Assembly (NCBI GenBank): GCA_903888655.1
Contig: CAISUR010000200.1
Location: 1 to 18,627 of the forward strand
Source: an uncultured Bacteroidota bacterium
Lineage (GTDB): Bacteria; Bacteroidota; Bacteroidia; Flavobacteriales; Flavobacteriaceae
Reading direction: 5' to 3'
Length of the DNA: 18,627 bases
Part shown: piece after piece, positions 1-7,337 of the stretch
How positions within the stretch are numbered: the first letter of the stretch is position 1
Layout of the letters: every line of letters starts with the position of its first letter
The notes under the pieces: generated by a model
What the model was told of the DNA's origin: nothing
The model's input: only the letters and a program-made list of their open reading frames with translations
Database searches by the model: none
Translations under genes and position numbers: made by a program

Positions 1-501
1 AACAAATCCAATAATGGAGAGTCCAAGTCCAACAAAGCTTCCGTTAAAGTCAGATAAGTCGGCATATTTTGTTCCTCCAAAGGCAAACCTGTATTTGGCT
101 TGCGTTGTAAGATAAAAATCAGGATGGTGTTTTTCAGAATAGAGACAATAAGATGCCTCAAAACCTGGCTCGACAATGTAGAGATAATTCGATGCAATCT
201 TTCTCGGAACATAAATTTTTCCGTACCTTCCATTTTTTTCTACTTTATCATCATTATCGGCAAGCACTGAAATGGCAATCCCATTATTTAGCGTTGCTCC
301 TATTCTAAATTTCTCAGTTTGAATAAAATCATATTGATTCAGCCAACCAATTTCATAATAATTAATTATGGGAGTTCCCATATCAAAATTATAAGTATTA
401 TTGATGATTTTTTGATCATATGAAAAATCTAAACCCGTCCCCCAATGATGAGTGAGGCCCTTATGAAAGCAGTAGCAAATGCTTATGAATAAGTAATTTA
501 T
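1..501 (-). pseudogene. 5'-truncated beta-barrel-like membrane protein fragment, runs off window
   Basis: One minus-strand frame is open from the left edge to the TAA at 504-502, about 167 codons. It reads like a small outer-membrane barrel protein: alternating polar and aromatic residues, a segment THHWGTGLDFSYD near the start, and YRFAFGGTKYAD followed by a Gly-rich VGLGLSIIGF strand at the window edge. No ATG is in frame before residue Met41 (codon at 381-379). I found no signal peptide in any frame of the bases just upstream (502-604). The likely reading is therefore a gene that lost its 5' end. The alternative is an intact short gene with an odd start at Met41. The 3' end lies outside the window. 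I do not recognise a named family. Bases 502-607 hold nothing else I can identify. Confidence 0.5.
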
Positions 502-607
502 TTATAGATACATAGGTGATTAAGAAAGTGTATCTTTAAAAACAAATTCTACACCTTCATTCTAACTTGATTGAGTAATCATACTTAACTTTTCTTTTTT
601 ATAATAA

Positions 608-640
608 ATGCCCCAATCAGTGTCGGACATCTTGGGGCAT
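608..640 (-). terminator. Hairpin terminator after the S46 peptidase gene
   Basis: Arms ATGCCCCAA (608-616) and TTGGGGCAT (632-640) pair perfectly over 9 bp, with a 15-nt loop that can itself fold (TGTC/GACA). It lies 64 nt beyond the peptidase stop codon. Read on the minus strand it is followed by TTATTAT, a weak U-rich tail. The symmetrical stem may also stop transcription coming from the other side. Confidence 0.6.
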
Positions 641-704
641 TTGCAATTAATTAATTCGGAGTTCAATAAAAATCTTTTTCATCCGTATCTTGTATTTTGT
701 ACTT

Positions 705-2855
705 TTATTTCACCAAAGTCATTTCGTCTACAATGTGTTTGGCACCTGAGAAATTCTCAATCACCCACAAAACATAACGAATATCTACGTTGATGGTTCT
801 TTGAAGTTTTTTGTCGAAGATTACATCGCCTGCCATGGCTTCAATGTTTCCGTCGAAAGCGATACCAATTAATTCACCTTTTCCGTTTAGCACTGGTGAA
901 CCCGAGTTTCCTCCTGTAATATCATTATCGGTTAAGAAATTCACGTGAAGTGAACCGTCTTTATCTCCATAACGACCGTAGTCTTTGTTTTTTGCCATAT
1001 CCAAAACTTTGGTCGGCAAGTCAAATTCTTCGTCTCCTTTTTTGTATTTTTTAACTTGACTGTCTAAGGTAGTATAGTTGTTAATGGCAACTGGATTGCG
1101 TTTATCTGCTGGTAAAGCGCGCACTTTTCCGTAGGTTAAACGCAACGTTGAATTCGCATCTGGATATTTAATATCGCCAATTTTTGACTCTCGCAAACCT
1201 TCTACTAACAAACGGAAGGAAGCTCCATAATCGTTTTGAGCCTTAGCAATTTCGTCTGATTTTGAATTGAAATGCGTAATCATATTATTGGATAAAGCAT
1301 AAATAGGATCGTTATCTAACATGCCTTGGCTTGGTTCTTGCAAGAATGCTTTCACTCGATCTAACGAAGAAAACAGACTCAAATCAACTGCAGAATTGAC
1401 ATATTTTGTGTAATCATAGCTGTTTTCTTCACCAATTTTCTTTACCATTGGTGCGATATTATATCCGGTAGATTTAGTAGCATACAACTTCAATTGAGCC
1501 GCTAAAATATCTTTCTCTGCTGGCAAATATAAATCTTCATAAAATTTAGCAGCAAATTCTATGATTTGAGGCGTCATTGTGGCGCGTTTTGCCGCATCTG
1601 CTTTTACATAACTATCTAATTGTTTTCCTAAAGATCGGGCCACTGGACCCAGAGCTGAAGTTCTGAATAATTGTTGCAAATAGTTATCGTGACGCGCTTT
1701 CTCGTTGGTTAAACCATAGAACTTGTTAATGGTTGCCACTACGTTTCCGTATTTTGCTTTGTTTTCGGCTTTGTTGGCCCATTGGTCAAATTTAGCTTCT
1801 TGAGCTGCTTTTGATTTTGAGGTTTGGGCTTTAGACAAGGCGTCAATCATTCCTTGACGGTTTTTCCAGTAGTTGGCTGTTGAAGCATATTTAGAAGCAT
1901 ATACCAAACGAAGTGCAGCACTCAATTCCATATATTTCTTCATGTTGTCCATTCCGGTTTTGGCACCTTCTACCCAAGCCGGATAGGCAAATTTTACGTT
2001 TTGCTCAATTCCACCTGCTGGCATCCAACGGTTGGTTCTTCCAGGATAACCTAAAATCATCGCAAAATCACCTTCTTTTACTCCGTTTAAATTCACAGGC
2101 AAATAATGTTTTGGTTGTAATGGAACATTGTTTGCAGAATAATCGGCTGGATTTCCATCTTTATCGGCATACACTCTAAACATGGAGAAATCGGCTGTTT
2201 GGCGTGGCCATTCCCAGTTGTCGGTATCGCCTCCAAATTTTCCTAAGCTTTCTGGTGGCACTCCTACTAAACGCACATCTTTGTAATCTTGATATACAAA
2301 ATAGTAGTACTCATTTCCTTGAAAGAACGGACGTACCGAAACGGTGTATTTTCCGCCTTCGTTGTTTTCTTTTTCAATTAAAGCGATTTCAGCATTGATG
2401 GCTTTTTCTCTATCCGCTTCGCTCATTGATGGGTTTACTTTAGCTAAAATACGTTTCGAACAATCGTCCATACGAACAAAGAACCGAACGTACAGGCTGG
2501 ATGGTTTTCTTTCGTCAGCTCTGTTGGCTGCCCAGAAACCATCTTTTAGTAAATTGTGTTCTGGTGTAGAGAGTTCGGCAATTCCGTCGTATCCACAATG
2601 GTGATTGGTTAATACCAAACCGTCTTTAGAGATAATTTCAGCCGTGCAACCGCCATTGAATTGCACAATAGCATCTTTCAAACTGTGGTGGTTGATGCTG
2701 TAAATCTCTTCTGCTGTCAATTGCAAACCCATTTTTTGCATGTCGCGGTGATTCAAACGTTCAATGAACATTAAAAACCACATTCCTTCATCGGCTTTTA
2801 CACTCATTGGGATGAGCATGATGGCAGCGATTAAGGATAAAATAATTTTTTTCAT
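705..2855 (-). CDS. Peptidase family S46 dipeptidyl-peptidase (DPP7-type)
   Basis: This 716-residue exopeptidase removes dipeptides from the N terminus of oligopeptides, in the periplasm or at the cell surface. Residues 1-21 form a signal peptide ending near VKA-DE. The chymotrypsin-like triad is visible: His86 in TNHHCGYD, an Asp in the TDNWEW...ADFSMFRVY region (Asp222 is my choice), and Ser651 in GGNSGSP. Family knowledge: S46 enzymes carry either Gly or Arg at the S1 site after FD; Gly gives preference for hydrophobic P1 residues (DPP7) and Arg for acidic ones (DPP11). Here it is Gly669 (FDGNIE), so DPP7-like. Length is normal for the family and the gene appears intact. It is monocistronic, with a hairpin downstream and a probable promoter about 95 nt upstream. 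Such enzymes support growth on peptides. Confidence 0.95.
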   Translation of the reverse strand: MKKIILSLIAAIMLIPMSVKADEGMWFLMFIERLNHRDMQKMGLQLTAEEIYSINHHSLKDAIVQFNGGCTAEIISKDGLVLTNHHCGYDGIAELSTPEHNLLKDGFWAANRADERKPSSLYVRFFVRMDDCSKRILAKVNPSMSEADREKAINAEIALIEKENNEGGKYTVSVRPFFQGNEYYYFVYQDYKDVRLVGVPPESLGKFGGDTDNWEWPRQTADFSMFRVYADKDGNPADYSANNVPLQPKHYLPVNLNGVKEGDFAMILGYPGRTNRWMPAGGIEQNVKFAYPAWVEGAKTGMDNMKKYMELSAALRLVYASKYASTANYWKNRQGMIDALSKAQTSKSKAAQEAKFDQWANKAENKAKYGNVVATINKFYGLTNEKARHDNYLQQLFRTSALGPVARSLGKQLDSYVKADAAKRATMTPQIIEFAAKFYEDLYLPAEKDILAAQLKLYATKSTGYNIAPMVKKIGEENSYDYTKYVNSAVDLSLFSSLDRVKAFLQEPSQGMLDNDPIYALSNNMITHFNSKSDEIAKAQNDYGASFRLLVEGLRESKIGDIKYPDANSTLRLTYGKVRALPADKRNPVAINNYTTLDSQVKKYKKGDEEFDLPTKVLDMAKNKDYGRYGDKDGSLHVNFLTDNDITGGNSGSPVLNGKGELIGIAFDGNIEAMAGDVIFDKKLQRTINVDIRYVLWVIENFSGAKHIVDEMTLVK

Positions 2856-2950
2856 CTTAAAATATTTAAGTTAATTGTTTGTAAGCTAATAGTCTGCGAA
2901 AAATGAAATAGGTTACACTTTAAACAGCCTATTTGCTAAAAATAGTGTTG

Positions 2951-2980
2951 CGAATTTAGTGATTTTTGAGGATTTAACAA
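2951..2980 (-). promoter_or_regulatory. Probable Bacteroidota promoter for the S46 peptidase gene
   Basis: On the minus strand TTG (2980-2978) is followed after 19 nt by TAAATTCG (2958-2951), one base off the TAnnTTTG consensus. The predicted start site leaves an untranslated leader of roughly 90 nt before the ATG at 2855. Confidence 0.35.
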
Positions 2981-3004
2981 CAACCGAATCTAAGGATTTA
3001 TCAA

Positions 3005-3038
3005 AAAACAAAAAAGCCCCGAACAATCCGGAGCTTTA
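3005..3038 (-). terminator. Rho-independent terminator after obg
   Basis: On the minus strand AAAGCTCCGG (3038-3029) pairs with the stretch ending GGGGCTTT, around a short loop, and is followed by a T-rich run (3015-3003). It lies 18 nt past the obg stop codon. Confidence 0.75.
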
Positions 3039-3055
3039 ATTTGATTTTATTTTTA

Positions 3056-4090
3056 TTACAAACCGTGACTGTTGTCTGGCTTTTCATCTTCTACATTCAG
3101 CATTTCCCAAAGTTTGTCTTTTAACTCAGTTAATCCTTGTTGAGCTACGGAGGAAATGAATAGATAAGGAATTCCTAATTTAGAATTGTCCAACAATTGT
3201 TTCATTTCAGCTTTCAACTCGTCGTCAAGCATGTCGCATTTAGAGATGACTAAAAGACGGTCTTTATCTAACATTTCTGGATTGTAACGACGCAATTCGT
3301 CCAATAGAATTTCGTATTCTTTTTTGATATCGGCAGCATCTGCCGGAACTAAAAACAATAACGTTGAATTTCGTTCAATATGACGCAAAAAGTAATGTCC
3401 TAATCCTTTTCCTTCGGCTGCACCTTCAATAATTCCTGGAATATCGGCAATGACAAACGATTGAAATTCTCTATAGGCTACAATTCCTAAATTGGGTTTT
3501 AAGGTTGTAAACGGATAATCGGCAATTTTAGGTTTGGCAGACGTTAATACTGAAAGTAAGGTTGATTTTCCGGCATTTGGAAAACCTACTAAACCAACAT
3601 CGGCTAAGACTTTAAGTTCTAAAATAACATCCAATTCGGTAGATGGCATTCCGGGTTGCGAATATCTTGGTGTTTGGTTAGTAGAACTCCTAAAGTGCCA
3701 GTTTCCTAAACCTCCTTTTCCGCCTTGTGCCAAAATGCGTTCTTCGCCGTGTTCGGTAATTTCGAAAAGAATTTCACCCGTTTCGATGTCTTTTACCACA
3801 GTTCCGAGAGGCACTTCAACATATTTGTCTTCGCCATCGTGGCCTGTACTCCTAGAGCTTCCTCCATCACCACCATGACCAGCGCGCATGTGTTTGACAA
3901 ACTTCAGATGAAAAAGAGTCCAAAGATTTTTGTTTCCTTTGATGTAAACATGTCCGCCACGACCACCATCACCACCATCGGGACCTCCTTTTTCAATAAA
4001 TTTTTCTCTGTGTAAATGCGTAGAACCCTTACCTCCTTTTCCGGAAGTAACATATATTTTTACGTAGTCAACGAAATTCCCTTCTGTCAT
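3056..4090 (-). CDS. obg: GTPase Obg (ribosome-associated, essential GTPase)
   Basis: This 344-residue GTPase has a role in late 50S ribosome maturation and in growth control. The N-terminal Gly-rich Obg fold (residues 1-165) shows the typical GKGGKG, GGPDGGDGGRGG and GHGGDGG loops. The G domain follows: P-loop GFPNAGKST (169-177), switch segment DYPFTT (191-196), DIPG (216-219), SKCD (283-286) and ISS (312-314). The protein stops soon after the G domain and lacks the C-terminal OCT domain of Bacillus Obg, as in many Gram-negative relatives. The start MTEGNFVDYVKIYV matches the usual flavobacterial start. The gene has its own terminator. A 14-bp-period direct repeat sits just ahead of the ATG, and a terminator separates the gene from adk upstream. 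Confidence 0.97.
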   Translation of the reverse strand: MTEGNFVDYVKIYVTSGKGGKGSTHLHREKFIEKGGPDGGDGGRGGHVYIKGNKNLWTLFHLKFVKHMRAGHGGDGGSSRSTGHDGEDKYVEVPLGTVVKDIETGEILFEITEHGEERILAQGGKGGLGNWHFRSSTNQTPRYSQPGMPSTELDVILELKVLADVGLVGFPNAGKSTLLSVLTSAKPKIADYPFTTLKPNLGIVAYREFQSFVIADIPGIIEGAAEGKGLGHYFLRHIERNSTLLFLVPADAADIKKEYEILLDELRRYNPEMLDKDRLLVISKCDMLDDELKAEMKQLLDNSKLGIPYLFISSVAQQGLTELKDKLWEMLNVEDEKPDNSHGL

Positions 4091-4100
4091 TTTAATTAGT

Positions 4101-4126
4101 GTTCAGTTGTCAATGTTCAGTTGTCA
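4101..4126. repeat. Direct repeat GTTCAGTTGTCA x2, period 14
   Basis: GTTCAGTTGTCA occurs at 4101-4112 and again at 4115-4126, followed by a further partial GTT. It lies 11-36 nt upstream of the obg start codon, in what would be its mRNA leader. It is not an inverted repeat. Confidence 0.8.
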
Positions 4127-4286
4127 GTTATTTAGGTTATCTAAAAACTTATGGCTACTATTAACAACAATTTAATTTGTAAATGCATCTTATCAATAAT
4201 CTATAAAAAACTGAATAATAGCATTAGGTATTTATTCAAAATTATTCAAAAACATTAATGAATTGTATTTTTTGTAAAAAGCAACA

Positions 4287-4308
4287 TGTAAAATAAATTT
4301 ATTTTACA
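4287..4308. repeat. 22-bp perfect palindrome
   Basis: TGTAAAATAAA (4287-4297) is followed directly by its exact reverse complement TTTATTTTACA (4298-4308). A related arm TTTGTAAAA (4271-4279) can pair with TTTTACAAA (4302-4310) instead. The palindrome abuts the T-tract of the adk terminator. It could be an operator for a dimeric regulator upstream of obg, or an accessory part of the terminator. I cannot tell which. Confidence 0.7.
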
Positions 4309-4345
4309 AAAAAAGAGCCTAAATCCCTATTTCGGAATTAGCTCC
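4307..4345 (-). terminator. Rho-independent terminator after adk
   Basis: On the minus strand GGAGC (4345-4341) pairs with the GGCTC complement (4319-4315), extended by an imperfect AATTCC/GGGATT stem, and is followed by a run of seven T (4314-4308 on the plus strand as A). It lies about 70 nt beyond the adk stop codon. Confidence 0.7.
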
Positions 4346-4412
4346 TTTTCTGTGTGCAAATATCTGAAAAAAAAATGAATGCTCGAAACTTTATATCAGT
4401 CAATAAATTAGA

Positions 4413-4985
4413 CTATAATTTATCGAAAATCTCGTTCAATCGTTCGTTCACTTCTAAAATGGTTCCGATACCGTCAACTGCATGAAATTTTCCTTGCGCT
4501 TTGTAGTAATCCATTAACGGAGCTGTTTTTTGATTGTATTCGTCGTAACGGTTTCTGATTTTTTCTTCGTCTTGATCGTCGGGTCTTCCTGAAGTTTTTC
4601 CTCGTTCCAACAATCTAGCTACCAATATATTATCATCTGCTTCTAGCGCTACAGTTGCTGTAATGCTTTGTACTTTTGATTCTAGAAATTTATCTAAAGC
4701 TTCGGCTTGCGCCAATGTTCTTGGAAAACCATCAAATAAAAATCCGGCCGAGTGTGGGTTTTTATCTACTTCACTTTGCAACATTTGAATGGTTACTTCA
4801 TCAGGAACTAAATCGCCTTTATCCATATAGGTTTTGGCTAATTGTCCTAACGCTGTGTCATTTTTGATATTGAATCTAAAAATATCACCTGTAGACAAGT
4901 GGGTTAAATTGTATTTTTCTTTTAAAAATTCAGCTTGTGTGCCTTTTCCTGCACCTGGCTTTCCGAAAAGAACGATGTTGATCAT
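4413..4985 (-). CDS. adk: Adenylate kinase, short-lid type
   Basis: This 190-residue cytoplasmic enzyme catalyses ATP + AMP to 2 ADP. It shows the P-loop GKPGAGKGT (residues 8-16), the AMP-binding THLSTGDIFR (28-37), GFLFDGFPRT (81-90), and the ARLLERG...GRPDD...RYDEY region (123-150). The lid is short and lacks the Cys-zinc insertion of long-lid enzymes. The start codon overlaps the MINIVLFG strand that opens every family member, so the start is secure. The gene lies 70 nt downstream of hpt on the same strand, with no terminator between them. The two are probably co-transcribed and both act on the purine nucleotide pool. Confidence 0.97.
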   Translation of the reverse strand: MINIVLFGKPGAGKGTQAEFLKEKYNLTHLSTGDIFRFNIKNDTALGQLAKTYMDKGDLVPDEVTIQMLQSEVDKNPHSAGFLFDGFPRTLAQAEALDKFLESKVQSITATVALEADDNILVARLLERGKTSGRPDDQDEEKIRNRYDEYNQKTAPLMDYYKAQGKFHAVDGIGTILEVNERLNEIFDKL

Positions 4986-4992
4986 TTTTTTA

Positions 4993-5052
4993 AGTTTATG
5001 AGTTTAAAAGTTTAGTGGCTTACTGAATACTATTCACTGTAAACTGAATACT
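4993..5052. repeat. Short tandem repeats in the hpt-adk gap
   Basis: AGTTTA occurs three times at exactly 8-bp spacing (4993, 5001, 5009). ACTGAATACT occurs twice (5022-5031 and 5043-5052). Together they fill most of the 70-bp gap between the hpt stop codon and the adk start. On the mRNA strand the first set reads as TAAACT repeats just before the adk ATG. Confidence 0.75.
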
Positions 5053-5055
5053 TTT

Positions 5056-5586
5056 TTATTGTGCTAATTGGTATACGTCGGCTAAGTTTCTGCCTAAACC
5101 ATCGTAGTCTAAACCATATCCAACGATGAATTTATTTGGGATTCTGATGCCTATGTAATCGATTTTAATATCTTTTTTATACGCTTCTGGTTTGAAGAAT
5201 AAGGTGGCTATTTTTAAATGTTTTACACCTTTTGATTTGAAAAGGGCTTTTAATTCTTCAATGGTGTTTCCAGTATCTACAATATCTTCGACGATTACAA
5301 CGGTTCTTCCTTCCAAATTTTCGTTGATTCCAATCAATTGTTTTACATCATTGGTAGATTGAGTTCCTTCATACGAAGCCATTTTCATGAAACTCACTTC
5401 ACACATTCCTTTGTAATGTTTCATTAAATCAGATAGTACCATAAAAGCACCATTCAGAATTCCTACAAAAACGGGAGTCTCATCAAAAAAATCGTCGTCC
5501 ATTTGTTTGGCCATATTGCTTATCGCAAAATCAATCTCTTCGGCAGAAATAAAAGGCTCAAAAGTTTTATCGTGAAGATGAATCAT
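5056..5586 (-). CDS. hpt: Hypoxanthine phosphoribosyltransferase
   Basis: This 176-residue purine salvage enzyme joins hypoxanthine (and usually guanine) to PRPP, giving IMP or GMP. The PRPP-binding motif VVIVEDIVDTGNT is at residues 96-108. The flexible-loop region SYEGTQST is at 71-78 and the base-binding FIVGYGLDYDGLGRNL at 153-168. Length and ends fit the family. A good promoter match lies just upstream (5614-5646), giving a leader of about 20 nt. adk follows on the same transcript. The divergent plus-strand neighbour is a pseudogene. Confidence 0.96.
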   Translation of the reverse strand: MIHLHDKTFEPFISAEEIDFAISNMAKQMDDDFFDETPVFVGILNGAFMVLSDLMKHYKGMCEVSFMKMASYEGTQSTNDVKQLIGINENLEGRTVVIVEDIVDTGNTIEELKALFKSKGVKHLKIATLFFKPEAYKKDIKIDYIGIRIPNKFIVGYGLDYDGLGRNLADVYQLAQ

Positions 5587-5613
5587 GGTGTGTTGTTTTT
5601 AAAAATAAAGAGG

Positions 5614-5646
5614 CAAATTTACGAACTAATAACTATTTAGTAACAA
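5614..5646 (-). promoter_or_regulatory. Promoter of hpt-adk
   Basis: On the minus strand TTG (5646-5644), a 22-nt spacer and then TAAATTTG (5621-5614) fit the Bacteroidota housekeeping promoter. The expected transcription start lies about 20 nt ahead of the hpt ATG. Confidence 0.55.
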
Positions 5647-5684
5647 GTATTTTGACTTTTTTGCTAATTTGATATATTTACCAA

Positions 5685-6218
5685 ATGAATGCAACATTAT
5701 AATCAGATCGAAAAATCTCGGCACACAGAAAAAATAGAGAAGACAATAAGAGCTTTATCTTTACACATCCTGAACATTTGACTGATTTGACTGAAATTGC
5801 ATTCAATACTCAAGACCAAAACCATTATAAAGCGAGTTGGATTTTAGTATTAATTTGTGAAAAACGCATGGAGATATTTGTATCATTTGTAGACGATTTT
5901 TGAAAAGTCTTACCGAATTTTAAAATTGATTCGGCACTTCGACCTACTTCCTAAATTTGTTTATTTTTAACTAAAAGTAAAAAAGTTTCGTTGACCGAAT
6001 TCCAAGAAGAAAAAATTATCGAAACCTGTTTGAATCGATTAATTGACACCAATTTAAACACTACAGCAGCCTATTCGATGCATACTTTGTTCAAACTTGG
6101 CAAGAAATACGATTGGGTAAACGACGAGTTAAAACTAATTCTTTCAAGAGATTTAAGTAATCAAACGTCAGGTTATCAATTTGCCGAGAAAAATATCTTA
6201 AAGAGATTTAAAATTTAA
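5685..6218 (+). pseudogene. Decayed gene for a small HEAT-like hypothetical protein (three in-frame stops)
   Basis: One plus-strand frame of 178 codons reads through as a coherent helical protein except for three stop codons: TAA at codon 6 (5700-5702), TGA at codon 73 (5901-5903) and TAA at codon 90 (5952-5954). There is no frameshift. Typical segments are HPEHLTDLTEIAFN, HYKASWIL, KVLPNF and the C-terminal GKKYDWVNDELK. The sequence resembles a conserved flavobacterial protein of about 175 residues with paired helices, whose function I do not know. The TGA sits where a Cys or Trp codon would fit, and the last TAA where a Lys (AAA) would fit, so single substitutions suffice. The 76-codon tail after the third stop is open but has no ATG start. 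The last four bases overlap the convergent lipoprotein gene. Confidence 0.75.
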
Positions 6219-6730
6219 TTTTTTAACAACACTTTTTCTGAAATCATTTTATTAGTAATCTCCTCGCAATATTGTCTAATCCCATCAAAATTAGTATATC
6301 CTCTTGCATACCAGGCTGTTTTTTTTGTATCCTTATTGATAGCAAATACCTCTTGACTAAAAGAAACACCATAAGCACCATAATTATACTTATCATATTT
6401 AAAAAAAATAATCCCATCGTTCTTGTTTCTATCGCAAATTGGACTTAATTCATCTATTATAGATTTTTTTTCATCATTCAATTTCAACACATCCTGTTTA
6501 ATTTCAAACAAGTAAAAATCCGCTTCAATATTATTGTTAATAAGACATTCGCTTAACTTTCTCTGAAAACGTTTTGAGGTTGATTCGGTTATCGAGTTAT
6601 AAGGAACTACTATCAATGGCTTTTTGAATGAAACAAAATTATCATCAACACGTTTAGTGATAACTTTAAAATTTGCACAACTTGCAAATAATATTAAAAC
6701 AAATAAACTAAAAACTAATCTTTTTTTCAT
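6215..6730 (-). CDS. Predicted lipoprotein of unknown function (second of a pair)
   Basis: A 171-residue product with a lipoprotein signal peptide: a Lys-rich start, a hydrophobic LVFSLFVLILF stretch and the lipobox FASC, so it should be anchored in a membrane by its Cys. I chose the ATG at 6730 rather than the one six codons upstream (6748). It gives a standard signal peptide and leaves a single base after the stop of the preceding gene. The mature part looks like an alpha/beta domain ending in a strand pattern (DGIIFFKYDKYNYGAYG, then FAINKDTKKTAWYARGY) that is also seen in the upstream neighbour. The two were probably made by duplication and are co-transcribed. The 3' end overlaps the pseudogene tail by 4 nt. 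No function is recognisable. Base composition is more AT-rich than in the core genes around it. Confidence 0.8.
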   Translation of the reverse strand: MKKRLVFSLFVLILFASCANFKVITKRVDDNFVSFKKPLIVVPYNSITESTSKRFQRKLSECLINNNIEADFYLFEIKQDVLKLNDEKKSIIDELSPICDRNKNDGIIFFKYDKYNYGAYGVSFSQEVFAINKDTKKTAWYARGYTNFDGIRQYCEEITNKMISEKVLLKN

Positions 6731-6731
6731 T

Positions 6732-7244
6732 TTAAAGTACTTTATCACTTTTTAATTTTTGTACCAACATGACAGCAGTTTTATTTACCGAATCTGAATA
6801 CCAAGGAGAATACACATTTGATTTCCAAACTTCTTTATGTATTTTATAATCAAAGGCGGTAATTAAATAATTAAAATCTATTATACTTGTCATTCCATAA
6901 CTCTCATTTAAAGTTACATGGGTCAATTTGAAGGTAAAAATAACATCAGCTGATTTATCATTAACAGCCTTTTCTACCATAGTTTTGATTTGAGATTCAT
7001 TCATCTCATTCGAATCAATCACATTGATAAACGGATACATGCTAGATGATTCAAAAGCAACTCTTAATTCTTCAGCAAATTTATTGGCAATTTTCTGTTC
7101 TTTTTTCCCTGAATATATCAAATAAAATTGAGGATCTTTATACGGTTCTGAAAACAACGTATTATCTACTACAGAATACATACCTGGTTTTATGCAACTT
7201 TGAAGTTGAAAAACAATAAAAAATAAAAAAACAATTTTGCGCAT
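6732..7244 (-). CDS. Predicted lipoprotein of unknown function (first of a pair)
   Basis: A 170-residue protein with an N-terminal lipoprotein signal: MRKIVFLFFIVFQ and then the lipobox LQSC (Cys17). The mature domain has the same plan as the downstream neighbour: an N-terminal strand (FYLIYSG), a helix rich in charges (EQKIANKFAEELRVAF), then ADVIFTFKL, a Gly-containing loop, and a strand pair FDYKIHKEVWKSNVYSPW. The neighbour has FAINKDTKKTAWYARGY at the corresponding place. The alignment was made by eye and needs a profile comparison. The gene lies divergent from the toxin-antitoxin pair, with 93 bp between the two start codons. Confidence 0.8.
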   Translation of the reverse strand: MRKIVFLFFIVFQLQSCIKPGMYSVVDNTLFSEPYKDPQFYLIYSGKKEQKIANKFAEELRVAFESSSMYPFINVIDSNEMNESQIKTMVEKAVNDKSADVIFTFKLTHVTLNESYGMTSIIDFNYLITAFDYKIHKEVWKSNVYSPWYSDSVNKTAVMLVQKLKSDKVL

Positions 7245-7259
7245 AATTATAATTTATAA

Positions 7260-7267
7260 CAAATATA
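7260..7267 (-). promoter_or_regulatory. Possible -7 element of the lipoprotein pair
   Basis: TATATTTG on the minus strand fits TAnnTTTG and would start transcription about 10 nt before the ATG at 7244. No TTG sits at the ideal distance; the nearest are 12 and 25 nt away. The call is weak. Confidence 0.3.
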
Positions 7268-7307
7268 AAAAAAAAATCACAAACCATTTAATCAAAATAC
7301 ACTTTCT

Positions 7308-7335
7308 TTACGTATTTTTGTATAAACATTACGTA
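7308..7335 (+). promoter_or_regulatory. Promoter with two TTACGTA repeats, likely antitoxin operator
   Basis: TATTTTTG (7313-7320) fits the -7 consensus and predicts a leader of about 11 nt before the ATG at 7338. TTACGTA occurs at 7308-7314 and again at 7329-7335, exactly 21 bp apart, which is two turns of DNA. The core TACGTA is itself palindromic. One copy touches the -7 element and the other lies between it and the start codon. Ribbon-helix-helix antitoxins commonly repress their own promoter through such paired sites, so autoregulation is inferred. Confidence 0.5.
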
Positions 7336-7337
7336 CA

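Larger units (their letters stand above)
4091..4412. other. 322-bp intergenic region between adk and obg
   Basis: No gene is visible here. From right to left it holds the adk terminator (4307-4345), a 22-bp perfect palindrome (4287-4308), an AT-rich stretch, and a short direct repeat next to the obg start (4101-4126). The minus-strand motif TAATTTTG (4244-4237) fits the -7 promoter consensus for obg, but I see no TTG element at the right distance. It remains a weak candidate with a leader of about 140 nt. Confidence 0.5.

Noticed and set aside
608..793. Small plus-strand frame starting at the terminator hairpin
   Set aside because: Its start codon is part of the ATGCCCCAA stem, and the rest overlaps the end of the S46 peptidase gene on the other strand.
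1913..2604. Open frames on the plus strand antisense to the S46 peptidase gene
   Set aside because: They lie wholly inside a well-supported gene, have no family-like sequence, and arise from its codon bias. The same holds for antisense frames in obg, adk, purK and the regulator gene.
5685..6218. Selenocysteine or programmed read-through to explain the TGA and TAA codons
   Set aside because: Three stops of two kinds, the first at codon 6, and no recoding hairpin seen nearby. Simple decay is more likely.
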